The notes beneath the pieces were generated by a model that was given only the letters and a program-made list of their open reading frames with translations, was not told the DNA's origin and searched no databases. Source: Amycolatopsis rifamycinica (lineage in GTDB: Bacteria > Actinomycetota > Actinomycetes > Mycobacteriales > Pseudonocardiaceae). Taken from it: a stretch of 64,000 nucleotides of DNA. Both the position numbers and the translations under genes were made by a program. Shown one piece after another: positions 8,512 through 17,783 of the stretch; positions within the stretch are counted from its first letter, which is position 1; each line of letters opens with the position of its first letter. The stretch is from the NCBI RefSeq assembly GCF_000695625.1, contig NZ_JMQI01000066.1, positions 1 through 64,000 on the forward strand. The letters are read 5' to 3'.

Positions 8512-8773
8512 GGGTGGGCCACGCCCGGGCTGGACCGGTAGCAGGCGCGGGCCGCGACCCGCCCGACCTCCGAGAGCAGGGCTGGCCGCCCGGGTGCAGC
8601 GCTGGCCGCCGGGGTGCAGTGCCGGGAGCCTGCGGGCAGCGCCGGCCGGGGCGGCATTCGGCGGGGAGGGACGCCCGCCGGAGGGCAGTTTCCGCCGGAG
8701 AGCACTGGCCGCCGGGGTACGCGCTGGCTGCGGGCGAGCAGCGCCGGGAGCCCCGAGAGGCGCTCGCCGGGGA

Positions 8774-9156
8774 GCTGTGCCCGCGCGAGAGCTGTGCCCG
8801 CGCGAGAGCTGTGCCCGGGCGAGAGCTGTGCCCGGGCGAGAGCTGTGCCCGGGCGAGAGCTGTGCCCGGGCGAGAGCTGTGCCCGGGCGAGAGCTGTGCC
8901 CGGGCGAGAGCTGTGCCCGGGCGAGAGCTGTGCCCGGGCGAGAGCTGTGCCCGGGCGAGAGCTGTGCCCGGGCGAGAGCTGTGCCCGGGCGAGAGCTGTG
9001 CCCGGGCGAGAGCTGTGCCCGGGCGAGAGCTGTGCCCGGGCGAGAGCTGTGCCCGGGCGAGAGCTGTGCCCGGGCGAGAGCTGTGCCCGCGCGAGAGCTG
9101 TGCCCGCGCGAGAGCAGCGCCCGCCTGAGAGCAGCGCCCGCCTGAGAGCAGCGCCC
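8774..9156. repeat. 17-bp tandem repeat array in a gene-free stretch
   Basis: The unit GCTGTGCCCGGGCGAGA repeats every 17 bases. Twenty GCTGTG copies start at 8774 and run to 9097, followed by decayed GCAGCG copies at 9114, 9131 and 9148. The inner 16 copies (8808 to 9063) are identical. The first two and last two of the twenty carry CCGCGC in place of CCGGGC, so the block is homogeneous inside and diverged at the edges. Each inner unit holds the 8-bp palindrome GCCCGGGC. Weaker repeats of about 20 bases sit at 8580-8660. The whole interval 8512-9274, between convergent genes, has no credible gene; the long frames over it arise from the repeat. Confidence 0.9.
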
Positions 9157-9274
9157 AGGGGGTCCGTCCCCGCTCCAGCGTATCGACCCGCCCCGACGGA
9201 AAATCCGCCGAAGCCGCCCCTCGAGCCCCCCTTGTCCACACCCCGCCCCGAATGTGGGCAACCGGCGAAAGTCC

Positions 9275-10516
9275 TCAGCCGCCCTCGGGTTCCGGGCGGC
9301 GGTGGTCGGCGATCTGCCTCAAGAACGCCACCGGGTCGTCGCCGAGGCGAGTCAGGTTGCGGTGGCGGATCACCGCCGTCGCCACGGCCGTCGCCGCCGC
9401 CCACACCGCGATCACCAGCACCACCGCCGGTGCCGGCAGCACGCGGTCGAGGAACGCCAGGTTGACCGTCGCCGCCAGTGCCGCCACCCGGGCCAGCGCG
9501 AAGTACCAGCGGTGCGATCCCGCCGCGAAGACGCGCGTTCCGGCCAGGTACATCGTCAGGCCCGCCGTCGTGAACCACGCTGCCGCGTGGGGTGGGGACT
9601 CGTGCAGGGACAGGTTGATCCCCGCCGCCATCAGCAGCAGCGCGAACGCCGGCATCAGGTGGCCGCCCGCGTACAGCGAGTACGCCAGCGCGGGGTTGCC
9701 GCCCGAAAACCCGAGCATGCGCTCGTAGATTTCCGCCGCCGAGGAGAAGTACACCCACCACAGCGCCCCGGCCAGGACGAGCCCGCCGGCTAGGGCCAGC
9801 CAGTACCCCAGGTCGTCGGCCGGGCGCTCGAGCGCCGCCGTGCCGACCGTGATCACCAGCTCGCCGAGCAGCAGGATCATGAACAGCCCGAACCGCTCGG
9901 CCAGGTGCGCCGAGTCGACCGCCAGGTTCGGGTCGCGCGGCGGCGTCAACATGATCCGCCACCGGGCCGCCCGCGTGGGCCGTTCGCCACGACGCCGGTC
10001 GGGGCGGTCGCCCAGCAGCAGGAACCCGGCCTCCTGCACCAGCGCGAACGCCCACACCAGGCCGTGGTGCGGCAGGACCGCCGAGACGCCGAACAGAACC
10101 GCCGAAACCGCGTAGCCCCAGCTGATCCGCCGCTGGTCACCGCCGCCGCGCGGCCAGCGGTGCGCGGCCGCCAGGACCAGCCGGACCGCGGCCATGGCCG
10201 CGGCGAAGATCGCCGGGTGCCCTTCGAAGACGTGGTGCGCCTGGGTCGCGGCGATCCCGCACGGGATCGTGCCGGCGAGCACGAACAGCCGGTCGGCGAC
10301 GCGGCTGTCGTCGCCGCGCCGGTTGTACAGCACCGCGAAGCCGATCCACGTCCACCAGAGCGTCGCGAACAGGCCGAGCGCCGCCGCGGCGCGCGCCCAG
10401 TGCGGGTCCGCGACGATGCCGTGCGCCACCTGGCCCACCGCGAACACGAAGACGAGGTCGAAGTACAGCTCGACCCAGCCGACCCGCTTGCCGCCCCGTT
10501 CGTCCACTTCGGTCAC
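9275..10516 (-). CDS. ltrA: low-temperature-requirement A (LtrA)-like membrane protein
   Basis: 413 residues from GTG. The N-terminus WVELYFDLVFVFAVGQVAHG is the LtrA family signature, followed by about ten hydrophobic helices; LAERFGLFMILLLGELVITVG in the middle is also typical. Upstream ATG codons at 10564 and beyond would add residues unlike the family, so the GTG just before the signature is preferred. The family is widespread in bacteria; its role is poorly known, and the name comes from a Listeria cold-growth phenotype. Single gene, leftward. Confidence 0.85.
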   Translation of the reverse strand: MTEVDERGGKRVGWVELYFDLVFVFAVGQVAHGIVADPHWARAAAALGLFATLWWTWIGFAVLYNRRGDDSRVADRLFVLAGTIPCGIAATQAHHVFEGHPAIFAAAMAAVRLVLAAAHRWPRGGGDQRRISWGYAVSAVLFGVSAVLPHHGLVWAFALVQEAGFLLLGDRPDRRRGERPTRAARWRIMLTPPRDPNLAVDSAHLAERFGLFMILLLGELVITVGTAALERPADDLGYWLALAGGLVLAGALWWVYFSSAAEIYERMLGFSGGNPALAYSLYAGGHLMPAFALLLMAAGINLSLHESPPHAAAWFTTAGLTMYLAGTRVFAAGSHRWYFALARVAALAATVNLAFLDRVLPAPAVVLVIAVWAAATAVATAVIRHRNLTRLGDDPVAFLRQIADHRRPEPEGG

Positions 10517-10982
10517 GGCCGCGATTCTGCCGCGTCCCGGGTCGGGACTTCCACCCGGGCACATCGCGGAAATTAATAACCCACCATTCGAGCGATGGCC
10601 GAATTCGCCCCGGCGACTGCTGTGGGTAATTCTGCCGCCAGTGTGCGGGAGGATTTGAGCCACCGCCGGGTAGTCGCCGGAGCTGCGCAAATATGTTTGA
10701 ACGATGTACAAGCAGCGACCGGAAGAACACGTTGTGTCAACCGCGGGAGGGTGCCGGAAATAATTCGAAGCCGGCATTCCGAAACGCCGCTGCGCAGGGT
10801 TGACAACCACGCCGGGGGTGATGTTCGCTGCTGATCGGCTCGATCAACGCCACGTCGTACCCGGTCCGGGAGCCGGGTTCCCGTCCGCTTCTCCGGCGTC
10901 CTCGATCGGCCCCTGGGGCCCCCTCGTCCTGTCCGAGTTCGACGTCAGCCGTCCGCGCGGCTGGGAATCGAGCGATTCCGCC
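10517..10982. other. intergenic region between divergent LtrA and conservon genes
   Basis: 466 bases without a supported gene. It contains AT-richer patches (10566-10600 and 10680-10770) that probably hold promoters for both directions. In-frame codons extend the kinase reading frame up to 10800 but look non-coding. I see no clear palindrome or RNA motif. Confidence 0.5.
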
Positions 10983-13724
10983 ATGCACGAAAGCAGATCC
11001 ACGCCCCGCCGCCCGGCGGACGCCGCGTGGTGGCCGGCGCACTGGAGCGTCCGCACCAAGATCAGCGTCGTCCTGCTGCTGCCGGTCCTGGTCGCGGTGG
11101 CGCTCGCGGAAATCCGGATCCAGGGCGAACTCGACCGGGCCACGGCGCTCAGCGCGGCCCGCGACCGGCTGCCGGTGCTGCGCGACACGATCGCCCTGAC
11201 CGCCTCCCTCGGCGAGGAGATGGTCGCCGCCGTCGCGGTCCCGGCCGGGGCGCCGGACACGCTCACCGCGGCCGTCGACGCGAAGGTGGCCGCGGTCCAG
11301 CGCGACGCCGGGTTCGCGCCGCTGCCTGGCGACAGCGGCCGGGCGCTGAACACCGCGCTCGGCAAGCTGTCCGGGATCCGCGCGGCCGGCGCCGGCGGCG
11401 GCGACTTCCGCACGAAAGCCGCCGGCTACAACGACATCATCGCCACTCTCGGCGACCTGGTGCCCGCCTTCGTCCCGGCCGACGCCGGCAACGCGGAGAC
11501 CGCCCGGCTGCTGGTACACCTGCGTGGCGAACTGGCCACCGAAGAGACCTACCGCCGGGCCGCGCAGAACAGCCCGGACGACGCTTCGCTGCGCCCGGCC
11601 GTCATCCAGACCGCCGCCGAGCAGGAGGTGCTCGCCGAACAGGCGGAGCACCAGCTGGCCGGCGCGCAGCTGGCCCGGTTCACCGCGGCGACCGGCGCCG
11701 CCGACGCCCGGCTCGACGCCCTCCAGGAACCGAACGGCGGCCGCCCGCTGGCGTCCTTGCTGCCCTCGATCACCGCCGAGACAGCGGGGGTGACCGGCGT
11801 GCTGGACGACGTCGTGACGCAGCTGTCGGCGAACGTGTCGGCGGCGGCCGACGACGCGCGGTCGGACTCCCTGCGCGACACCGCGCTGGTGCTGGGCGCG
11901 CTGCTCGGCGCGCTCGCGATCGCGCTGCTGGTGGTGCGCTCGCTGGTCACGCCGGTGCGCCGGCTGCGCGCGGCCGCCCTGAGCGCGGCGAACGACCAGC
12001 TCCCGGAGACCGTGCGGCAGATCCGCGAGGGCCACGACGTCGACTGGCGCGCGGTGCCCGATTCCGGCGTGCGGACGGACGAGGAGATCGGGCAGCTGGC
12101 GCGGGCGTTCGACGACATGCACCGCCAGGCCGTGCGGCTCGCCGTCGAGCAGGCCGAGCTGCGCAAGCAGGTCAGCGAGATGTTCATGACGCTGTCGCGG
12201 CGGAGCCAGTCGCTGGTCGAGCAGCAGCTGTCGATCATCGAAGACCTGGAAGCGGGGGAGCAGAACCCGCGGCGGCTCGACGAGCTGTTCCGCATCGACC
12301 ACATCGCGACCCGGCTGCGCCGCAACGGCGAGAACCTGCACGTCCTGGCGGGCGGCCGCCCGGTCCGCCACGGCCGCGAACCGGTGCCGACGCGCGACCT
12401 GCTGCGCGCGGCGACCTCGGAGGTCAAGGACTACCGCCGGGTCGCGCTGGGCAACGCACCGCGCGGTGCGGTCCAGCCCGAGGCGGCGGCGGACGTGGTG
12501 CACATCCTGGCGGAGCTGCTGGAGAACGCGACGCGCTTTTCGCCGCCGGAGCACAAGGTGGCCCTGACGGCCGACCGCGGCGCCGACGGCGGCCTGCTCA
12601 TCGAGGTGGTCGACCAGGGACTGGGCATGACGCCGGCGGAGCTCGCGACGGTGAACGAGCGGCTGGCGGCGGCCGGCACGGTCGGCCCGGAGACGACCCG
12701 CCGGATGGGCCTGTTCGTCGTCGGCAGGCTCGCGGCGCTGCACGGGGTGACGGTGCGCCTGCGGTCCACGGGAACGGCGGCCCGCCACGCGGGGGTGACG
12801 GCCAGCGTCCACGTCCCGGGCGCACTGGTGGTCGCGGACCTGGCCCGCCCGATCGGCGCGGGCCGGGCGGTGGCGGCGATCCGCAACGGGAACTCCCGGC
12901 CACCGGCGGTCCCGGCCCAAGCCTCGACGCCGATCTTCGAGCAGGTGGTGACGAGCTGGTTCACCGAGCCGGCGGCCAAGCCGGTGGTCCGCCGGAACGG
13001 AACGACGGGCCCGGCGAGGCGGCCGACGGTGGGGGATCCGGCCCCGGCCCCGGCCCCGGCCTCGGCACCGGCTCCGGCTCCGGCCTCAGCCTCGGCTCCG
13101 GCTCCGGCCTCGGCACCGGCTCCGGCTCCGACTCCGGCCTCGGCACCGGCCCCGGCACCGGCACCGGCGAGCGGACCTGCGCTCGAAGCTTCCGCCGCGC
13201 ACGGAGCACCGGTGGTCGAGTCAGCGGACTGGCCGCCCGCGGCCGAAACCCCCGCGAGTCCGGTCGACCGGGTGGCCCACGCCGAGCGGGCGGGCGAGAC
13301 TTCCGGAGCGCATCGGGCCATCGCGGCGGAGAACGCCACGGAGACTCCGGCCGTCACCGCCGCTCCGGCGCAAGCCGCCTCCACCGCTCCGGCGCAAGCC
13401 GCCGGCTCCACCCGGCCCGCACTCACCCCGGTCGGCGACTGGGACACCCCCGCCGATCGCACGCGGCAAGCCGCCGAAAGCGCTCTCCAGCCCGCCGCCG
13501 CGCAGCGGCTCACCGACGCCGGCCTGCCCACCCGGCGGCCCGGGGCGCAGCTCGCGCCCGGCGCCGTCGTCCCCCGGGTGCGCGAACAGACCGGTGGCTC
13601 TTTCCGCGACGCCGCCGCCGTGCGCAGCAGTCTCTCCCGGCACTACCAGGGCATGCGCGCCGCCCGGTTGGAGAGCGCGGCGCGCGCCGAACAACCCGGA
13701 AAGGACGAAGTGGATCCGCGATGA
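10983..13724 (+). CDS. conservon-type sensor histidine kinase (CvnA-like)
   Basis: 913 residues from ATG. A transmembrane helix at 22-45 precedes a helical extracellular sensor of about 250 residues of the nitrate/nitrite-sensor type. A second helix (about 298-322) is followed by HAMP, a DHp-like region with FRIDHIATRLRRNGENLHVLAG, and a HATPase with ELLENATRFSPP and DQGLGM. The C-terminal 230 residues are low-complexity Pro/Ala/Ser/Thr. Layout and downstream roadblock and DUF742 genes match the kinase of Streptomyces conservons, which signal to a small GTPase rather than a response regulator. It is coupled by ATGA to the next gene. The stimulus is unknown. Confidence 0.88.
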   Translation: MHESRSTPRRPADAAWWPAHWSVRTKISVVLLLPVLVAVALAEIRIQGELDRATALSAARDRLPVLRDTIALTASLGEEMVAAVAVPAGAPDTLTAAVDAKVAAVQRDAGFAPLPGDSGRALNTALGKLSGIRAAGAGGGDFRTKAAGYNDIIATLGDLVPAFVPADAGNAETARLLVHLRGELATEETYRRAAQNSPDDASLRPAVIQTAAEQEVLAEQAEHQLAGAQLARFTAATGAADARLDALQEPNGGRPLASLLPSITAETAGVTGVLDDVVTQLSANVSAAADDARSDSLRDTALVLGALLGALAIALLVVRSLVTPVRRLRAAALSAANDQLPETVRQIREGHDVDWRAVPDSGVRTDEEIGQLARAFDDMHRQAVRLAVEQAELRKQVSEMFMTLSRRSQSLVEQQLSIIEDLEAGEQNPRRLDELFRIDHIATRLRRNGENLHVLAGGRPVRHGREPVPTRDLLRAATSEVKDYRRVALGNAPRGAVQPEAAADVVHILAELLENATRFSPPEHKVALTADRGADGGLLIEVVDQGLGMTPAELATVNERLAAAGTVGPETTRRMGLFVVGRLAALHGVTVRLRSTGTAARHAGVTASVHVPGALVVADLARPIGAGRAVAAIRNGNSRPPAVPAQASTPIFEQVVTSWFTEPAAKPVVRRNGTTGPARRPTVGDPAPAPAPASAPAPAPASASAPAPASAPAPAPTPASAPAPAPAPASGPALEASAAHGAPVVESADWPPAAETPASPVDRVAHAERAGETSGAHRAIAAENATETPAVTAAPAQAASTAPAQAAGSTRPALTPVGDWDTPADRTRQAAESALQPAAAQRLTDAGLPTRRPGAQLAPGAVVPRVREQTGGSFRDAAAVRSSLSRHYQGMRAARLESAARAEQPGKDEVDPR
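13041..13170 (+). repeat. Pro/Ala/Ser coding repeats in the kinase tail
   Basis: Repeats of the type GGCCCCGGCCTCGGCACC and GGCTCCGGCCTC encode runs of APAPAS. A second short repeat (GCTCCGGCGCAAGCC) occurs twice at 13360-13405. Such tracts are prone to length change; the encoded tail is probably disordered. Confidence 0.75.
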
Positions 13725-14200
13725 CGGAACTGCACCCCCGGCGCTCCGCCGGCCAGCAGGCGGCCGGCCCCCTCGGCGGAACGTTGCCACCCGAACGGTC
13801 CGCGACGCTGAACTGGCTGGTCAACGGGTTCGTCCAGGACGTTTCCGGGGTCGCGCACGCCGTGCTCGTCTCCGCCGACGGCCTGCTCGTCGCCGGCGAT
13901 GAGGCGCTGCCCCGCGAGCGCGGCGACCAGCTCGCGGCCATCGCGGCCGGCCTGTCCAGCCTGTCGCTGGGCACCGCCGAGCTGTTCACCGCCGGGCGGG
14001 TCGTGCAGTCGGTGATCGAGATGGAACAGGGGTTCCTGCTGCTGATGAGCGTCGGCGACGGCTCGAACCTCGTCGTGCTCGCCTCGACCGGCTGCGACAT
14101 CGGGCTGGTCGGCTACGAGATGACGATGCTGGTCGAGCGGGTGGGGCAGAAGGTCGACGTGCCCGCGCGCGAGATACCGGTGGCCCAGGACCACCGGTGA
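13721..14200 (+). CDS. roadblock/LC7-domain protein (CvnB-like)
   Basis: 159 residues. A roadblock/LC7 fold is indicated by LNWLVNGFVQDVSGVAHAVLVSADGLLVAG, the central helix and the LLLMSVGDGSNLVVLAS strand pair. In conservons this protein pairs with the kinase and the GTPase as a regulator of the nucleotide switch. Its start overlaps the kinase stop (ATGA) and its stop overlaps the DUF742 start (GTGA), so the three are translated together. Confidence 0.88.
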   Translation: MTELHPRRSAGQQAAGPLGGTLPPERSATLNWLVNGFVQDVSGVAHAVLVSADGLLVAGDEALPRERGDQLAAIAAGLSSLSLGTAELFTAGRVVQSVIEMEQGFLLLMSVGDGSNLVVLASTGCDIGLVGYEMTMLVERVGQKVDVPAREIPVAQDHR

Positions 14201-14577
14201 CCGACGACGCGCACGGGGACGAGCCGCGCCGCAGCCCGGCGCTCGCCCGTCCCTACGCGTGGACGGAAGGCCGGACGGCCCCGTCGGTCGAGATCGCCGT
14301 CGAGGCACTGGTCGAGACCACGGCCGACGGCCGGGCCGAAGCCGTCCACCAGTCGTCGAACGCGTCCGCGGAGGTGCTCGAGCTGTGCGTCCGGCCGCGG
14401 TCGCCGATGGAGATCGCCGCGCTGCTGGCCCTGCCGCTCGGCGTGGTCCGCGTGCTCGTGGCGGACCTGATGGAGGACCACCTGGTGATCGTCCGCGACA
14501 CGCTGTCGGACACCGCCACCTGGGACGAGCGCCACGACCTGATGGAACGCGTGCTGTACGGGCTGCGCGACCTGTAG
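14197..14577 (+). CDS. DUF742 protein (CvnC-like)
   Basis: 126 residues from a GTG overlapping the previous stop. It has the RPYAWTEGRT start and a winged-helix-like core (VLELCVRPRSPMEIAALLALPLGVVRVLVADL), both typical of DUF742 proteins that are the third member of conservons. In most conservons the next gene encodes a small ATP/GTP-binding protein; here it is an MHYT sensor instead. Confidence 0.88.
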   Translation: MTDDAHGDEPRRSPALARPYAWTEGRTAPSVEIAVEALVETTADGRAEAVHQSSNASAEVLELCVRPRSPMEIAALLALPLGVVRVLVADLMEDHLVIVRDTLSDTATWDERHDLMERVLYGLRDL

Positions 14578-14590
14578 AGAGGACTTCGCC

Positions 14591-15349
14591 ATGGAGCATT
14601 TCGCGCTGGGGCACTGGCTGCTCGTGCTCGCGTACCTGACGTCGGTGGTCGGCTGCGCGCTCGGGCTGGCGTGCGCGGTGCAGGCCCGCCACGCCGCCGA
14701 TCCCCGCCACCGCGTGCGGTGGCTGGTGCTGGCGGCGATCTCGATCGGCGGCGTCGGCATCTGGCTGATGCACTTCGTGGCGATGCTCGGCTTCAGCACC
14801 CCGGGCATGCCGGTCCGCTACGACATCTTCCGCACGGTCCTGTCGGCGATCCTGTCGGTGACGGCGGTGTTCGCGGGGCTCCTGGTGGTGGGCGGCCGCG
14901 CGAAGTTCGGCTGGTGGCGCCTCGCCCTCGGCGGCGTGATCACCGGCCTGGCCGTGAACGTCATGCACTACACGGGCATGTCGGCGCTGCGGGTCAAGGG
15001 TGACTTCGGCTACGACGGCGGGCTGGTGGCGCTGTCGGTGGTGATCGCCGTGGTGGCGGCGACGGCGGCGCTGTGGTTCGCGGTCTTCCTCGACCGCCTC
15101 GCGTTGCGGTTGGTGGCGGGGTTCGTGATGGGCGCGGCGGTGACGGGCATGCACTACACGGGCATGGCGGCGGTCCGGATGACCATGGACCCCAACGCCC
15201 CGGATCCGGCGGGCGCGGAGGTGTTCTCCTTCCTGTTCCCGGTGTTCGTGCTGGCGGCGATCGCGATGGCGGTGCCCCTGTGCGCGGTCCTGATGGCGCC
15301 CGCGGTCGCGCCGAAGGCACCCGAGCCCGCCGACGCCGTCCCGGTGTGA
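14591..15349 (+). CDS. MHYT-domain integral membrane sensor
   Basis: 252 residues, seven hydrophobic helices, with three MHYT-type motifs: LMHFVAMLGF, NVMHYTGMSALRVKGD and GMHYTGMAAVRMTMD. The paired Met and His residues are thought to hold copper for sensing oxygen, NO or CO in this family. Unlike many MHYT proteins it has no attached GGDEF, EAL or kinase domain, so output must come from a partner. It sits 13 bases after the DUF742 gene with a GAGAGGAC ribosome site, as last gene of the conservon-like operon, and is followed by a strong hairpin. Confidence 0.88.
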   Translation: MEHFALGHWLLVLAYLTSVVGCALGLACAVQARHAADPRHRVRWLVLAAISIGGVGIWLMHFVAMLGFSTPGMPVRYDIFRTVLSAILSVTAVFAGLLVVGGRAKFGWWRLALGGVITGLAVNVMHYTGMSALRVKGDFGYDGGLVALSVVIAVVAATAALWFAVFLDRLALRLVAGFVMGAAVTGMHYTGMAAVRMTMDPNAPDPAGAEVFSFLFPVFVLAAIAMAVPLCAVLMAPAVAPKAPEPADAVPV

Positions 15350-15383
15350 GCCGGCCCGCGGGGGAACGTCCCCGCGAGCCGGC
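15350..15383. terminator. hairpin between convergent genes
   Basis: Positions 15350-15363 pair with 15370-15383 (14-bp stem, one mismatch, loop of six). It begins at the base after the MHYT stop and lies just before the stop of the convergent secreted-protein gene, so it can serve both directions. Confidence 0.75.
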
Positions 15384-15395
15384 GGTCTCACCTCC

Positions 15396-17783
15396 CTACA
15401 GGCCGCACAGCAGCGAACAGGCCTTGGCCGCCGACCAGTCCGTTGTGGACGGAGGTGTCCCCGGCGGGACGTTCACCGGTACGTAGGTCACCTTCGCCTT
15501 GTTGGTGATCGGGAACAGGTTCAGCAGCGCGAACGTCGTGCAGTGCACCTGCTTCGACTGGCCCGCCGCCAGGGTGAACGGACCCGTCTGGCACGACGGC
15601 TCCACGGTGTCCACCACCTGCGCGGACGTGATGCCCACCGGACCCTGGTTCGTCACCGTGATCCGCCAGTACGCCGACGCGGCGAGCACGCCGAGCAGCC
15701 CCACCGGGGCCTGTTTCGCCCACGGTCCGGCGCCGCCCGGGCCGCACTGGTCCGGGTGGACCGCCGTGCAGATCTCCTTCTCCACGGTCACCTTCGGGGT
15801 GCACGACGCGCCCGGGGCGACCGGGAGCGTCACCGTGTTGGACGTGAACGAACCCGTCGAGTCCGTGCCGGTCGCCGTGTTCGCCACCGACGTCACCGCG
15901 CAGTCCGCCGAGATCGTCGTGCGGAAGCACAGCTGGGGTGCGTCGCCGGCGAAGTCGACCACCAGTGAACCGCTGAAGCCCGCCGCGCTGCGCAGGACCA
16001 GCGTCGTCGTCACGGTGATCGAGGGGTGCGCCGCCACCGAGACGCCGGTCAGGTCGACCGAGCCGTCCGGGGCGAAGCCCGGGGTCGCCACCACCGCGTT
16101 GTCCTGGTCGACGACCGTCACCCGCGACGCCGCGAAGTCGACGTTCGCCGGGTCGACGCCCGTCAGCCGCGCGGACGTGTAGCCCTGGACGTGCGCACCG
16201 CCGTCGCAATAGAAGTCACCCGGACGCAGGGTCACCTGCCCGCCGGAGCGGACACACGGCGTCGCGCCGGTGGCCGGGTCCATCGAGAACAGCACGCCCG
16301 CGTCGCCGAGGCCGATCAGGCAGCCGGACGGCTGGTCGTACGCGTAGCCGTAGTCCCGGGTGTCGCCCCCGGCGGCGTTCGGGTGCGTGATCCGCGTGGG
16401 CAGTCCCGCACACGCCGCGCCGGTCGCCCAGTCGTGGCACAGGGCCGCACCGGCGATACCCCCGTTCCACACCGGGAGGTAGCTGCGCAGGTGACCGCCC
16501 GGATCGGGGACGACCTCCGGGTTGAAGACGTAGGTCCCGTTCGGCAGCGCGGCCGCGCTCGGGGGCACCGGCAGGGCCGAGCCGTCGAGGGCGTAGCACG
16601 TCGTGACGTTGGTGCCGCCGGTCGTCGACGAACACGCACCCACCGGGACACCGGTGGTGCTGTACGCCGTGTAGGCGTTGTAGGTGACATTGCCCGCCGG
16701 TCCTGTGGGCCGGGAAGACGCCCAGCCCGCGCAGGCCGCGGCCGTCGCCGGGTCGAAGCAGCCCAGTGCCGGCGGCAGCGCGGTGCCCGGTGCCGCCGTG
16801 GACGCGAACACCTTGCCCGCCACCACGGTCACCGCGCCGTAGACGTACGGCTGGTCGGCTGCGGGCAGGATCGGGGCGTACGGCTGGCCGCCGCAGGCGC
16901 TCTGCGTGGCGATGGTCCAGCAGAGCACCGCGCCGGAGCTGACCACGCCGTACAGGTTTCCGCCGCTTTCGGCGAAACCCGTGAGGTTGTGCACCGGCGG
17001 CGACCCGCCGAGGGCGGCCAGTGGCCAGAACCCGCAGTTGGCCGCCGCGGCCAGGTCGAGGCAGCCGACGCCGGCCGACGTCGCCGTCAGGCCGGGGTAG
17101 TAGACCTTCGCGGGCGCGGCCGGATCCCGGACGTACTGCTCGATCAAGGGTGAGGTGATGTCCCCGGCCCCCAGGGTGCCGAGCGGGCCGGGCGCGGTGT
17201 TGAGCACCTTCGGCCACGGTCCGCCCGGGCACCGCTGCCCGGTGGCGAGATCGGTGCAGACCACCTTCGGCGAGGTGGCCGCCGAATGGTGGAAGATGTT
17301 CCAGGCCTGCAGCACGCCGCCCGGGGTGCGGTACAGGATCGGGGTGAAGCCGTCGCCGCCGGTCGCCGTGGTCACCGCCTGCACGGGCGGGGTCAGCGCA
17401 CCGCTCAGCCGGGTCGCGTCGGGCCCGGCGGCGGGGTTCGTCCCGCGGACGGCGGTGACGCCGGACGCCGGTTCGGTCCCGGTGAACGTGCTGCCGTCGG
17501 TGGACCACTCCGGCGTCCAGCCGGGCGGGACGTGCAGCGAGCCCGCCTGGTAGGCCTGCCCGGCGCCGACGGCGTCGGTGACGGTGGCGGCGCCGGTCGT
17601 GGTCGCGTGGTCTTCGTAGCCGACGACCCACTTCGCGGTCGCGCCGTGCGCGGCCGGGGAACCGGTGCCCTGCACGGACTTCGTCAGCGCCGAGACCGCC
17701 GGCTCGGCGGCCGCGGGCAGCGGGGCGGCGGTGGCCGCCGTCAGCACCAGGGGCAGGACCGCCCCCAGCATGCGTCTTCGCAT
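15396..17783 (-). CDS. large secreted repeat-type protein, unknown
   Basis: 795 residues from ATG at 17783 (GAGGAC ribosome site); a longer frame upstream lacks a signal peptide. Residues 1-28 are a classical signal peptide (MRRRMLGAV, hydrophobic run, AAAEP). The body contains a DUF11-like beta-sandwich segment near the N-terminus (AKWVVGYEDHA, GWTPEWSTDGSTFTG), then a Cys-rich middle with paired cysteines spaced about ten residues apart (CTDLATGQRC, CLDLAAAANC, CFDPATAAAC) that look like disulfide-bonded propeller-like repeats. Two more Ig-like segments follow, with VTVEKEIC and WRITVTNQGPVG. There is no LPXTG or C-terminal anchor; it ends in CSLLCGL. Surface or extracellular role inferred. 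Confidence 0.65.
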   Translation of the reverse strand: MRRRMLGAVLPLVLTAATAAPLPAAAEPAVSALTKSVQGTGSPAAHGATAKWVVGYEDHATTTGAATVTDAVGAGQAYQAGSLHVPPGWTPEWSTDGSTFTGTEPASGVTAVRGTNPAAGPDATRLSGALTPPVQAVTTATGGDGFTPILYRTPGGVLQAWNIFHHSAATSPKVVCTDLATGQRCPGGPWPKVLNTAPGPLGTLGAGDITSPLIEQYVRDPAAPAKVYYPGLTATSAGVGCLDLAAAANCGFWPLAALGGSPPVHNLTGFAESGGNLYGVVSSGAVLCWTIATQSACGGQPYAPILPAADQPYVYGAVTVVAGKVFASTAAPGTALPPALGCFDPATAAACAGWASSRPTGPAGNVTYNAYTAYSTTGVPVGACSSTTGGTNVTTCYALDGSALPVPPSAAALPNGTYVFNPEVVPDPGGHLRSYLPVWNGGIAGAALCHDWATGAACAGLPTRITHPNAAGGDTRDYGYAYDQPSGCLIGLGDAGVLFSMDPATGATPCVRSGGQVTLRPGDFYCDGGAHVQGYTSARLTGVDPANVDFAASRVTVVDQDNAVVATPGFAPDGSVDLTGVSVAAHPSITVTTTLVLRSAAGFSGSLVVDFAGDAPQLCFRTTISADCAVTSVANTATGTDSTGSFTSNTVTLPVAPGASCTPKVTVEKEICTAVHPDQCGPGGAGPWAKQAPVGLLGVLAASAYWRITVTNQGPVGITSAQVVDTVEPSCQTGPFTLAAGQSKQVHCTTFALLNLFPITNKAKVTYVPVNVPPGTPPSTTDWSAAKACSLLCGL

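Noticed and set aside
8774..9156. CRISPR array
   Set aside because: Units follow each other without spacers and no cas gene is present.
8005..9261. Long frames on both strands over the 17-bp array encoding repeats such as ELCPGESCARARAV
   Set aside because: The array is open in several frames at once because the unit has no stop in those readings. No ribosome site, no conserved start, and the frames run through neighbouring genes.
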